Below are positions 46,904-55,712 of a stretch of 64,000 nt of DNA, one piece after another (position 1 is the first letter of the stretch; each line of letters begins with the position of its first letter). The DNA is taken from assembly GCF_000620465.1 (NCBI RefSeq), contig NZ_KK211140.1, positions 186,001 through 250,000 on the forward strand. The letters are read 5' to 3'. The translations under genes were made by a program, and so were the position numbers. Below the pieces are notes generated by a model, which saw only the letters and a program-made list of their open reading frames with translations, ran no database searches and was not told the origin of the DNA. The DNA is from Ralstonia sp. UNC404CL21Col (GTDB lineage: Bacteria > Pseudomonadota > Gammaproteobacteria > Burkholderiales > Burkholderiaceae).

Positions 46904-48820
46904 GTGTTGCACAATCGTCCGAACGATGCGCCCGCGCGGTTCATGCTTGCGGCACAATCCGGTATCCAGTTTCTTGCCGACATCTCCTTGAACGCCTCGC
47001 TGCGCCTTTTCTTCGCCAAGTTCGGGCTTGCCAGCCGCGCGCCGCTTGAACTGGATGCCCGAGCCAAGCTGCTCGCCGCCGTGCATCGCGGGGCGCCCAT
47101 GGGGATTGCCGCCTCGGTCGTCCTGCCTGCCTTGACGGTCGCCGCATTCTGGGATGCCTCGAACCGGCCGGGGCTGCTGGGCTGGTGCCTGATCATGCTG
47201 TGCCTGACGGCGTCGGGCCTGCGCTTCTATTTTGGTTATCGCTACGACCTGACCCGCATGACGCTGGCCGCGCACACCCGCAAGTGGTGGACGGGCATGC
47301 ACGTCATGTCGGCGGTGGGCGGGGTGGCGTGGGGCTGTTCGGCAGGGCTGTATCTGATGTCGCCGTCGCTGGAGTTCAGCAGCCTGCTGATGATCGTGAT
47401 CATCGGTGTGGCGGCGGCGGCGGTGTTGTCGCAGGCGCCGGTGCCATCCAGTTTGCTGATCCTCGGAACGGGCATCCTGGCGCCGCACTTTGTGCTGGCC
47501 GAGCAGGCGTTTCCGGGGCACGGGCTGTATTTGCGCGGCGTGCTGCTGTTTTTTGCGGCGCTGCTGACGCGGCATGCCGTGAACATCCACAACACGCTGG
47601 TGCGCGAAATCCAGCTGGAGAACGAGAGCCGCCAGCTCGCGCGCCGCTACCAGGATGAAAAGCAGCGCGCATTGTCGGCGTCGGAAGAAAAATCGCGCTT
47701 CCTGGCCGCGGCCAGCCACGACTTGCGCCAGCCTGTGCATGCGATCGTGCTGCTGGTGGAGGCGCTACGGGCGCGCAACCAGTCTGAATCCTTGGCGCCG
47801 CTCGTGGAGCAACTCGCTTCGGGCGCTGCGACCATCGATTTGCTGTTCCGCTCGCTGCTGGACTTGTCCAAGCTGGAGAGCCGCAAGACCTCGCCGACGC
47901 TGGAGCCGGTGGATCTGGGCGAAGTGATCACCGAGGTGGTTCAGCAGTTCATGCCGGATGCACGCGCCAAGGGCCTGACGCTCGCGGCGCGCATCCCGCC
48001 GCTGCCCGTATTCGGGATGGCCGAGCCGGTGCTGCTGCGCCGGGCGCTGTTCAACCTCCTGCAAAACGCGCTGCGCTACACCGAGCGCGGGGGCGTGATG
48101 GTGGCGCTGCGCGTGCGCCAGAAGCATCTGCGGATCGAGGTCTGGGATACCGGCATCGGCATCGCGCCTGAGCACCAGAAAGACATCTTCTCGACGTATT
48201 ACCAGGTCGAAAACCCCGAGCGCGATCCGAGCCAGGGTCTCGGTTTGGGCCTGTCGATCTACAAGGAATGTGTGCGTCTGCTGCGCGGCACGTTCGGCGT
48301 GCGCTCGGTGCCGGGGCGCGGCTCGATGTTCTGGATGGCGCTGCGGCCCGTGCCCGCGGAGATCAAGGCGCCGCTGGCGACGCAACCGCGCGCCGAGCAG
48401 AAGCGCGCCGTGCTAGATCAGCCGCGGTTCTCCGGCGTGGTGCTGGTCGTGGATGACGACCCGCAGATCCGCAAGGCCTGGCACGCGCTGCTCGAAGCGT
48501 GGGGCGTGGAAGTCCACAGCGCCGCAGACGGCCGTTCCGCCGAGCAACTGCTCGCGCGCGGCATCCGTCCGCAGATCATCTTCTGCGACTTGCGCCTGCC
48601 CGGCGAGGAAGACGGCCTGCAACTACTTGAGCGCTGGCAGGTCAGCCACCCCGATGCCCACGCTGTGCTGCTGACCGGCGATCGCAACTCCGCCGCCCTG
48701 GCGCGCGCCGAAGAAGCCGGCTACCTGCTGCTGGCCAAGCCGATGGACCCGAACATGCTGCGCGTGCTGCTCAAGCGCTGGCTGCGCGGCCGCTCAGCCG
48801 AGCCGCAGGTCGCTTACTGA
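46904..48820 (+). CDS. Hybrid sensor histidine kinase/response regulator
   Basis: 638 residues from a GTG preceded by GGGAGG. The N-terminal half has about six membrane segments (roughly 65-240) with no periplasmic sensor domain. The transmitter has H272 in AASHDLRQPVHA, then N, G1 and G2 boxes (NLLQNALRYTERG, DTGIGIA, GLGLGLSIYKECV). A receiver domain at the C-terminus has VLVVDDDP and phospho-acceptor D562 in FCDLRLPGEE. It may sense a membrane or intracellular signal. The convergent LuxR-type regulator gene next door is a natural partner, though this is inferred from position. Confidence 0.93.
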   Translation: MLHNRPNDAPARFMLAAQSGIQFLADISLNASLRLFFAKFGLASRAPLELDARAKLLAAVHRGAPMGIAASVVLPALTVAAFWDASNRPGLLGWCLIMLCLTASGLRFYFGYRYDLTRMTLAAHTRKWWTGMHVMSAVGGVAWGCSAGLYLMSPSLEFSSLLMIVIIGVAAAAVLSQAPVPSSLLILGTGILAPHFVLAEQAFPGHGLYLRGVLLFFAALLTRHAVNIHNTLVREIQLENESRQLARRYQDEKQRALSASEEKSRFLAAASHDLRQPVHAIVLLVEALRARNQSESLAPLVEQLASGAATIDLLFRSLLDLSKLESRKTSPTLEPVDLGEVITEVVQQFMPDARAKGLTLAARIPPLPVFGMAEPVLLRRALFNLLQNALRYTERGGVMVALRVRQKHLRIEVWDTGIGIAPEHQKDIFSTYYQVENPERDPSQGLGLGLSIYKECVRLLRGTFGVRSVPGRGSMFWMALRPVPAEIKAPLATQPRAEQKRAVLDQPRFSGVVLVVDDDPQIRKAWHALLEAWGVEVHSAADGRSAEQLLARGIRPQIIFCDLRLPGEEDGLQLLERWQVSHPDAHAVLLTGDRNSAALARAEEAGYLLLAKPMDPNMLRVLLKRWLRGRSAEPQVAY

Positions 48821-48838
48821 TACGGACGGGAATGTGAA

Positions 48839-48863
48839 ACGGCGCCGTCGATGGCGGCGCCGT
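48839..48863. other. Hairpin between convergent regulator genes
   Basis: ACGGCGCC and GGCGCCGT form a perfect eight-base stem with a nine-base loop, between the hybrid kinase stop and the response regulator stop. There is no T run on either side, so it may be a weak or Rho-assisted terminator. Confidence 0.5.
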
Positions 48864-48886
48864 GATGGTCAGGCCAAGCGTGCAGA

Positions 48887-49552
48887 TCAGGCCGCGCCTG
48901 TCAGGCGGAAGCGCTCCATGCGCGAAATGATCTGGATGCGCGTGCGCACGCCGAGCCGCTGCAAAATCGCTGAGACGTGTTCTTTGACGGTGTTCTCCGT
49001 CAGGCCCAACTGGCGCGCAATCGACTTGTTCGGCAGACCTTCGAGCAGCAGCGCCAGCACCGAGCCCTGACGCGGCGTCAGCCCCAGTTCCGCCGGCGTG
49101 ATCGGGATGCCGTGCGAGGCGCCGCCCTTGCCGTTCGTGCCGCCCATATCGTCTTCCGACGGGAAGGATGCATCGCCGCCAAAGATGCCGGCGACTGCCT
49201 TGGAGAAGGCATGCGCATCGGCGTGCTTGCCGATGAAGCCGATGGCGCCCAGCGCTTGGGCCTTGGCGACGATTTCCGGCGTGTTTTCCGCCGACATGAA
49301 GGCAAAGCGCGCTTCCGGCAGTTTGCCGCGCAGCTCCCGCATGGCGTCGAAGCCGGTGCAGTCGGACAGCCACACGTCCAGCAGCACGACGTCCGGACGG
49401 ACGCCTTCTTCGACCAGCGCAAGCGCCTGGCGCCGGCCAATGGCCGCGTGCACCTGAACTTCAGGCAAGGCGTGTGCAAGAAACGTGGTCGTGCCAGACA
49501 AGGCGAGAGGGTGGTCGTCGACCACCAGCAGGCTACGCAGCGAGCTCGTCAT
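48887..49552 (-). CDS. LuxR/NarL-family response regulator
   Basis: 221 residues. Receiver domain with VVDDHPLALSG and the phospho-acceptor D59 in VVLLDVWLSD, conserved lysine in IGKHAD; DNA-binding domain at the C-terminus (LTPRQGSVLALLLEGLPNKSIARQLGLTENTVKEHVSAILQRLG). A Gly/Ser-rich linker near 125-150 separates them. It would switch genes in response to phosphorylation. It is convergent with the hybrid kinase at 46904, its probable partner. Confidence 0.93.
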   Translation of the reverse strand: MTSSLRSLLVVDDHPLALSGTTTFLAHALPEVQVHAAIGRRQALALVEEGVRPDVVLLDVWLSDCTGFDAMRELRGKLPEARFAFMSAENTPEIVAKAQALGAIGFIGKHADAHAFSKAVAGIFGGDASFPSEDDMGGTNGKGGASHGIPITPAELGLTPRQGSVLALLLEGLPNKSIARQLGLTENTVKEHVSAILQRLGVRTRIQIISRMERFRLTGAA

Positions 49553-49954
49553 TCTTATTCCCCGGTGAGGGCAGGGCCCTCTTGTTGTTGTACGCGTGTC
49601 GACCCGGCGCGGGCGATGGTCGACGGGCCGGGCGTATCACCCTGTGCCGATCGACCGTCACGGTATCGCCCGCACGATGTTGCAGCGCGGGATGAACGGC
49701 CGCCGGATACGCGTCGGATCATCGCTGGCTGCACACCCGACCCCTCGGGAGCGCGGACAATTATGGTGCTGAGATTATCAGAGCGCGCCAAAGCACGCCA
49801 ACGGTTGCCCCTTCCTTTTGCCGGCGCGACAGGGTTTTTGCCGGCACGCGTCGGCAAAATGCCACGGTGCCTGCAAAAGCGCCCGCGGCATGGCCCCGCA
49901 GCCGTCACACCCGATTTTCTCGGGGAACTGCGGCGCACTTGATAAAATGCCGCG
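49553..49954. other. 402-base divergent region before purN
   Basis: Between the response regulator and purN. Contains a perfect eight-base stem TTTTGCCG/CGGCAAAA (49836-49843 and 49852-49859) and a TAAAAT box (49943-49948) six bases before the purN ATG. I see no gene. Confidence 0.5.
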
Positions 49955-50605
49955 ATGAAAAACATCGTCATTCTCATTTCCGGACGCGGCTCCAATATGG
50001 AAGCCATTGTCCGCGCCTGTCAGGCCGAAGGTTGGTCGGGACGCATTGCCGCCGTCATTTCTAATCGGCCCGAAGCGGCAGGACTTAAATTTGCCGCGTC
50101 GCACGGCATTGCGACCGCGGTGGTCGACCACAAGGCTTTCCCCGATCGCGACAGCTTCGACGCCGCTCTGGCGCAGGTGATCGACGGCTTTTCGCCTGAT
50201 CTCGTGGTGCTGGCCGGTTTCATGCGCATCCTTACGCCCGGCTTTGTAAAGCGCTACGCGGGTCGCATGCTGAACATTCACCCATCTCTGCTGCCGTGCT
50301 TCCCTGGTTTGCATACGCACGAGGCCGCGCTGGCCATGGGCGTGAAGGTGCACGGCGCCACAGTGCATTTCGTGACCGCTGACCTGGACCACGGCCCGAT
50401 CGTGCTGCAGGCCATCATCGACGTGCGTCAGGACGACACGCCTGACTCGCTCGCCGGGCGGCTGCTGGTACAGGAACACACGATCTACCCGCGTGCCGTG
50501 CGCTGGTTCGTGGAAGGGCGGTTGTCGATCGAAGACGGTGTTGTGCGCGTCTCGCCGGATGAATCGCAGCTTGTCATTGGCGTCAACGCCCGGGAGGCAG
50601 CATGA
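49955..50605 (+). CDS. purN: Phosphoribosylglycinamide formyltransferase
   Basis: 216 residues. MKNIVILISGRGSNMEAIV, the LAGFMRILTPGFV loop, NIHPSLLPCFPGLHTHEAAL and HFVTADLDHGPI carry the formyltetrahydrofolate and substrate-binding residues (N, H, D) of PurN. It transfers a formyl group in step three of purine synthesis. No ribosome-binding site is visible and TAAAAT ends six bases before the ATG, so the message may be leaderless. Stop and next start overlap (ATGA). Confidence 0.97.
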   Translation: MKNIVILISGRGSNMEAIVRACQAEGWSGRIAAVISNRPEAAGLKFAASHGIATAVVDHKAFPDRDSFDAALAQVIDGFSPDLVVLAGFMRILTPGFVKRYAGRMLNIHPSLLPCFPGLHTHEAALAMGVKVHGATVHFVTADLDHGPIVLQAIIDVRQDDTPDSLAGRLLVQEHTIYPRAVRWFVEGRLSIEDGVVRVSPDESQLVIGVNAREAA

Positions 50606-51996
50606 GCCAGGATCGTCAGCGTTCGCGCGGCAACGGAAACGGCGGATCAGGCAACAAGCGTGCGGGTTCGGGTGGCGGTGGCTGGTATCGCGCACCGCAG
50701 GGCAAGCCTGCCCCCCGCAGCGCTCCGCGTCCCCGCACGGGCGTGCATGGCAGCCATCTGGAGCACCTCGACAAGGTGCTTGCTCGCCTGCTGCACTTTG
50801 CGGCGCCCGCCGACATGGTGGTCAGCCAATACTTCCGCGAGCACCACGAACTTGGCCACCGCGAGCGCGGCATCATCGCCGAAGCGGCCTTTGCCGTGTT
50901 GCGCCGCAAGGTGGAATTCGGCCAGTTTGCCGAGAGCGGCACGGGCCCGGCGCGTCGCCGTCTGGTACTGCTCGGCTTGTTGCAGACGGCCGGACGTGAG
51001 CCGATTGCCCCGTTCCTGAACCCGGCCGAAGCCGAATGGCTGGATCGCTGGGAAAACCGCGACCGCGCCGCGTTGGCGGCCCGCGTGCGCGCCAATCTGC
51101 CCGACTGGCTGTTCGACGCACTGGTTGCCCAGCACGGTGCGGAATTCACCGAAGCGCTGGCTCAGGCGTGGTTGACGCCAGCACCGCTGGATCTGCGTGT
51201 GAACACGCTCAAGGGCGAGCGCGACGCCGTGCTCGCCACGCTCGCCGAAGCCGGCATTGAAGGCGCTGCGGCGCCGCTCTCGCCGGTGGGCATTCGCCTG
51301 GCCGGCAAGCCGGCGTTGAACAAGCTCGACATCTTCACCAACGGCACGGTCGAGGTGCAGGACGAGGGCAGCCAACTGCTGTGCCAATTGTTGGCACCCA
51401 AGCGCGGCGAAATGGTGGTCGATTTCTGCGCCGGCGCCGGCGGCAAGACCCTGGCGATTGGCGCGGCGATGCGCTCCACCGGGCGCCTGTATGCCTTCGA
51501 CGTATCGGAAAAGCGCTTGTCGAACCTCGGCCCGCGACTGGCGCGCAGCGGTCTGTCAAACGTGCACCCGGGCCGTATCGACAGCGAGCACGATGCCAAG
51601 GTCAAGCGTCTGGCGGGCAAGATCGATCGCGTGTTGGTCGACGCACCGTGCAGCGGCCTGGGCACGTTGCGCCGCAATCCGGACCTGAAGTGGCGCCAGT
51701 CGGCGCAGGCCGTGGAAGAAATGTCGGCCAAGCAGCTGTCGATCCTGACATCGGCGGCGCGGCTGCTGAAGGCGGGTGGCCGCCTCGTCTACGCGACTTG
51801 CAGCGTCCTGGCGCGCGAGAACCAGCAGGTGGTGGAGCAGTTCCTGGCGGCACATGAAGACTTCGTGCTCGTGCCCGCCGGCGAGGTGCTGGCCGCGCAG
51901 AAGATCGCGCTGGAAATGGGGCCCTACCTCGAGCTGTATCCGCACACGCACCAGACCGACGGCTTCTTCGCGGCCGTGCTGGAGCGCCGCGCATGA
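50602..51996 (+). CDS. RsmB/NOP-type rRNA (cytosine-C5) methyltransferase
   Basis: 464 residues. A basic, Gly/Arg/Pro-rich 45-residue head precedes a NusB-like helical domain and a SAM-dependent methyltransferase domain with FCAGAGGKTLAIGAAM, the DAPCSGLGTLRRNPD motif and YATCSVL, which supply the two catalytic cysteines of the m5C family. Most likely a 16S rRNA methyltransferase. The start overlaps purN, and the stop overlaps the PLD gene, so three genes are likely coupled. Confidence 0.92.
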   Translation: MSQDRQRSRGNGNGGSGNKRAGSGGGGWYRAPQGKPAPRSAPRPRTGVHGSHLEHLDKVLARLLHFAAPADMVVSQYFREHHELGHRERGIIAEAAFAVLRRKVEFGQFAESGTGPARRRLVLLGLLQTAGREPIAPFLNPAEAEWLDRWENRDRAALAARVRANLPDWLFDALVAQHGAEFTEALAQAWLTPAPLDLRVNTLKGERDAVLATLAEAGIEGAAAPLSPVGIRLAGKPALNKLDIFTNGTVEVQDEGSQLLCQLLAPKRGEMVVDFCAGAGGKTLAIGAAMRSTGRLYAFDVSEKRLSNLGPRLARSGLSNVHPGRIDSEHDAKVKRLAGKIDRVLVDAPCSGLGTLRRNPDLKWRQSAQAVEEMSAKQLSILTSAARLLKAGGRLVYATCSVLARENQQVVEQFLAAHEDFVLVPAGEVLAAQKIALEMGPYLELYPHTHQTDGFFAAVLERRA

Positions 51997-52562
51997 TGGT
52001 GCGGCGCTTCGGTTGGCTGCTGGCCGCATGGCTGGCCTTGGCTGCAGGTGGCGTCGCACTGGCCCGCAGCGCGCCGCCGGTGCAACCCGCCAAGGGCACG
52101 GTGCAGGCCGCGTTCACGCCCGATGACGACATCGAAGGATTGTTGGCCGATGCCATCGACCAGGCGCGTGAGCAGGTGCTGGTGCAGGCGTATCTGCTGT
52201 CGAATAAGGCGATTACCCGTGCACTGCTCGCGGCGCATCAGCGTGGCGTGGATGTGCGTGTGCTGGCCGACCGCGAGCAGATGACGCGCTCCGGCGGCAG
52301 CCGTGTGCCCGAGGTCGCCAACGCGGGCATCCCTGTCTGGCTGGAGGTGCGCTACAAGAATGCGCACAACAAGGTCATCGTGATCGACCCCCGCGGCGCG
52401 CATCCGGTGCTGGTCACGGGCAGCTTCAACTTCACGCAGACCGCGCAGCGCGGCAATGCCGAGAACGTACTCATCGTGCGCGGCGACGCCGATCTCGCCC
52501 AGCGCTATGCCGCCAACTGGCAGAAGCATGTGGGTGACGCATTGCCCTATCGGACCCAGTAA
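51993..52562 (+). CDS. Exported phospholipase D-fold nuclease-like protein
   Basis: 189 residues, signal peptide 1-25. One HKD motif is present, AHNKVIVID (H125, K127, D132), followed by GSFNFTQTAQRGNAEN, typical of small PLD-superfamily endonucleases (Nuc/Zuc type) that work as dimers. It should act in the periplasm on a phosphodiester. It overlaps the methyltransferase gene by four bases and is 25 bases before the MscS gene; the reason for this grouping is not apparent. Confidence 0.88.
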   Translation: MMVRRFGWLLAAWLALAAGGVALARSAPPVQPAKGTVQAAFTPDDDIEGLLADAIDQAREQVLVQAYLLSNKAITRALLAAHQRGVDVRVLADREQMTRSGGSRVPEVANAGIPVWLEVRYKNAHNKVIVIDPRGAHPVLVTGSFNFTQTAQRGNAENVLIVRGDADLAQRYAANWQKHVGDALPYRTQ

Positions 52563-52587
52563 GGGTTTGCAATCACCCGCCAACCCT

Positions 52588-53964
52588 ATGAACGGATTGC
52601 CGCTGAACCTGAACCACATTGCGCTGGGCCACATGATCGACGACATCGTCTCCGATCTCGGTGGCCCGCGCTTCATCTGGCAACTGGGCGCGCTGGTGCT
52701 GATGCTCGTTGCCGCCTGGCTGATTGCGCGGCCAATCTCGCGGCGCCTGCATGCGGCGCATGTGAACGAGACGTTCGCCCTGCGTTTTGCCTGGTCGAGC
52801 CTGGAGCGGGCGATGTTCCCGCTGATCGGCTGGTTGCTGGTGGTGGGCGCGCGCTATGCCCTGGTTGGCACCATGCCGATCAGCGTGTTCCGGCTGGCCG
52901 CGGTGCCGCTGTTTGGCCTGGCGATCCTGTATCTCGGCTTCTACGTGTTGCGCCGCGTGCTGTCGGCCAACGGCGAGCTGCACGGCATGCTCGTCCTCGC
53001 AGAACGCGTGCTGACCACGCTGATGTGGATCGGCATGGTGCTCTACGTGCTGGGCGTGCTCGGCGATGTGGTGGATTACCTCGACGGCATCCGTTTTGCG
53101 CTGGGCGGCAAGCAGAAGGTGAGCCTGGCGGCCATGCTGATGGGCGTGGTGTGGATTCTCGTCACGGTGCTCGTGGCGATGTGGTTCGGCTCGTGGCTGG
53201 ACAGCCGCATCACGCGTGCTTCGGCCATTGATGCCAACCTGAAGGTGGTGCTGTCGCGCGTGACCAAGGCGGTGCTGCTGCTGGTGTCGCTGCTGCTGAG
53301 CCTGTCGCTGGTGGGCATCGATCTGACGGTGCTGTCGGTGTTTGGCGGCGCGCTTGGCGTCGGCCTGGGCTTCGGCTTGCAGAAGATCGCCAGCAATTAC
53401 GTCTCGGGCTTCATCATCCTGCTGGAGCGCTCGCTCAAGCTGGGCGATCAGATCACGGTCAGCACGTACACCGGCATCGTCACGCAGATCCGCACCCGCT
53501 ACACCGTGGTGCGCAATGGCGATGGCGATACGCTCGTCCCGAACGAACTGATGGTCGCGCAGGCCGTGCAGAACCACAACGAGCGCGGCACCGTGCGCGT
53601 GGCGGTGCGCGTGCAGGCGTCGTATGCCGCTGATCCTGAAAGCGTGTTGGCGCTGCTGCTGCAATGCGCCGAGGGCATCCCGCGCGTTCTGCCAGAGCCG
53701 GCGCCTGCCGCCTTCATGGCGTTGTTTGCCGACAGCGGCATCGAATACGAACTTGGGGTGTGGATCGGCGATCCGCACAACGGCAAGCTCGGCGTGCAAT
53801 CCGACCTGAACCGCGCCATCTATCGCCGCTTCAAGGAAGCCGGCATCGAGATCCCATACCCGCAACGTGAAGTGCGGGTGCTCGGGGCCCAGGCGCTGCA
53901 ACAGGGCGCTTCGAGCACTTCGGGTGATGCGGGAGCCGCATCGAACCCGTCCCCCTCGGCCTAA
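52588..53964 (+). CDS. MscS-family mechanosensitive channel
   Basis: 458 residues. About five to six membrane segments precede the MscS core: VFGGALGVGLGFGLQKIASNYVSGFIILLERSLKLGDQI is the pore helix and following beta domain, then TRYTVVRNGDGDTLVPNELM. It releases solutes on osmotic downshock or acts as an ion channel. The start at 52588 gives MNGLPLNLNHIALGHM. The C-terminal tail is rich in Ser/Ala and not conserved. Last gene of the purN run. Confidence 0.9.
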   Translation: MNGLPLNLNHIALGHMIDDIVSDLGGPRFIWQLGALVLMLVAAWLIARPISRRLHAAHVNETFALRFAWSSLERAMFPLIGWLLVVGARYALVGTMPISVFRLAAVPLFGLAILYLGFYVLRRVLSANGELHGMLVLAERVLTTLMWIGMVLYVLGVLGDVVDYLDGIRFALGGKQKVSLAAMLMGVVWILVTVLVAMWFGSWLDSRITRASAIDANLKVVLSRVTKAVLLLVSLLLSLSLVGIDLTVLSVFGGALGVGLGFGLQKIASNYVSGFIILLERSLKLGDQITVSTYTGIVTQIRTRYTVVRNGDGDTLVPNELMVAQAVQNHNERGTVRVAVRVQASYAADPESVLALLLQCAEGIPRVLPEPAPAAFMALFADSGIEYELGVWIGDPHNGKLGVQSDLNRAIYRRFKEAGIEIPYPQREVRVLGAQALQQGASSTSGDAGAASNPSPSA

Positions 53965-54334
53965 CACACCTGCGCGGGGAACGGCGCCCCCTTGTCCGAG
54001 GTCAAAACGGCGGTTTTCCCCCATGGAATAGAGGGGGTATTCGGTTAAAATGCCGATTGCTCCCACGAAGGATTAGACGGCTCGTCGCAAAGGCTCAGTA
54101 TTTGCGACAAAGCGCTGCGAATGCCTTGTATTGCGCAGGGGCGGAGGTCATATAAGTGGCGGCAGGAAGCTGGCCGATGTGACGCGCAAGCCGGGTGCCA
54201 ACACCCGAATCCCCGCCAACACGACCCCGTTGTCGTAACGCTGCGACAACGGATGGCCTTAAGAGGCAGCATGGTCTGTTCGATTGACGGACCAAGAACT
54301 GCTTTGATCACCCGAGTTGACCACGGAGAACACT
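53965..54334. ncRNA. Structured leader upstream of the desaturase (candidate RNA element)
   Basis: A 370-base interval without a gene. From a TAAAAT box (54046-54051) the implied transcript has about 280 untranslated bases. It contains five stems: GTCGCAAA/TTTGCGAC (54084-54091, 54101-54108); CGGGTG/CACCCG with loop CCAA (54192-54197, 54202-54207), enclosed by TGGCGG/CCGCCA (54157-54162, 54213-54218); CCGTTGTCG/CGACAACGG (54227-54235, 54244-54252); and a seven-base stem in 54273-54293. It matches no riboswitch class I know. Confidence 0.45.
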
Positions 54335-55525
54335 TTGATCGACTCCTTTCTGACTTTCCTTGCCAACGGCACCCTGGATTGGGCCTGGTGGCAAATCCTG
54401 ATTTTCACGCTGGTGATGACGCACATCACCATCGCCAGCGTCACGATTTTTCTGCACCGCTGCCAAGCGCACCGGGCGCTGGACGTGCATCCCATCGCCG
54501 GACACTTCTTCCGTTTCTGGCTGTGGCTGACCACCGGCATGGTCACGAAGGAATGGACCGCCATTCACCGCAAGCACCACGCGAAGTGCGAAACCGAAGA
54601 GGATCCGCACAGCCCGCAGACCCGAGGCATCCGCAAGGTGCTGATGGAAGGCGCGGAGCTGTATCGCGCTGAGGCCAAGAACAAGGAAACGATCCAGAAG
54701 TTCGGCCACGGTACGCCGGACGATTGGGTCGAGAAGAACGTGTATTCGAAGTTCACGTGGCAAGGCGTCGGTTTGATGCTGATCCTCGACGTGCTGATGT
54801 TCGGTGCGCTGGGCCTGACGGTGTGGGCCGTGCAGATGCTGTGGATTCCAATCCACGCTGCCGGCATCATCAACGGTCTGGGCCACTTCTGGGGCTACCG
54901 CAACTTCGACTGCGAAGACGCTTCGACGAACGTGTCGCCGTGGGGCATCATCATCGGCGGCGAAGAGCTGCACAACAACCACCACACGTACGCCACGTCG
55001 GCCAAGTTCTCGGTCAAGTGGTATGAATTCGACATCGGCTGGGGCTACATCCGCGCGCTCGAAATCGTCGGTTTGGCGAAGGTCAAGAAGGTGGCGCCCA
55101 AGGCCCGCTTTGGCGACGTGAAGCCGGTCGACCAGAACACGCTGGAAGCCATCATCGCCAACCGCTACGACGTGATGGCCCGCTATGCCAAGACCGTCAA
55201 GGCAGCCTATCGCCAGGAGCTGGCCAAGCTGAAGGATTCGCGCGCTGTCGAGTACCGCGCGCTGAAGCCCGCCCGCAAGTGGTTCCACCGCGACGAGACC
55301 AAGCTGGGCGCGCCGCAGCGCGAGCAGCTCTCGCAAATCGTGTCGGACCACTCGGCGCTGCACACCTTCGTTGAGATGCGCCGCGAGCTTGGCGCCCTGT
55401 GGGGCCGTTCGAACGCCACGCGCGAGCAACTGCTGCATCAGCTGCAGGAATGGTGTAAGCGCGCTGAGGAAAGCGGTATCCACGCACTGCAGGAATTTGC
55501 TGTGCGCCTGCGCCGCTACGCCTGA
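54335..55525 (+). CDS. Membrane fatty-acid desaturase
   Basis: 396 residues. Three histidine boxes bind the di-iron centre: HRCQAH (41-46), HRKHH (78-82) and HNNHH (213-217), with four membrane segments between. This is the acyl-CoA/acyl-lipid desaturase family. A 120-residue C-terminal extension is charged and helical. The start is TTG at 54335, seven bases after GGAG, giving MIDSFLTFLANG; another TTG at 54317 is less likely. It introduces a double bond into fatty acyl chains and so keeps membranes fluid. Confidence 0.9.
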   Translation: MIDSFLTFLANGTLDWAWWQILIFTLVMTHITIASVTIFLHRCQAHRALDVHPIAGHFFRFWLWLTTGMVTKEWTAIHRKHHAKCETEEDPHSPQTRGIRKVLMEGAELYRAEAKNKETIQKFGHGTPDDWVEKNVYSKFTWQGVGLMLILDVLMFGALGLTVWAVQMLWIPIHAAGIINGLGHFWGYRNFDCEDASTNVSPWGIIIGGEELHNNHHTYATSAKFSVKWYEFDIGWGYIRALEIVGLAKVKKVAPKARFGDVKPVDQNTLEAIIANRYDVMARYAKTVKAAYRQELAKLKDSRAVEYRALKPARKWFHRDETKLGAPQREQLSQIVSDHSALHTFVEMRRELGALWGRSNATREQLLHQLQEWCKRAEESGIHALQEFAVRLRRYA

Positions 55526-55544
55526 GTTTCTTGTTTCATAGGTG

Positions 55545-55577
55545 AAGCCCCGCTCCGCAGCGGGGCTTTTCTTTTGG
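55545..55577 (+). terminator. Rho-independent terminator of the desaturase gene
   Basis: AAGCCCCGCT and AGCGGGGCTT pair around CCGC and are followed by TTCTTTT, 20 bases after the stop. Confidence 0.9.
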
Positions 55578-55712
55578 GTAAACTGCCCCAATTCCCATTT
55601 TTAATACGCCGCGACAATGTATCGCGGTGCCAGTCCTCCTCACACGCCGTCCGTTTCATTGCCGCGCCAGCTTCTTGGCGCCTTCACAGCGCGAATGGAC
55701 GCGGAGACCACC

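Noticed and set aside
54157-54218. Cobalamin or other known riboswitch before the desaturase
   Set aside because: The conserved boxes of the classes I know (for example the B12 box) are absent.
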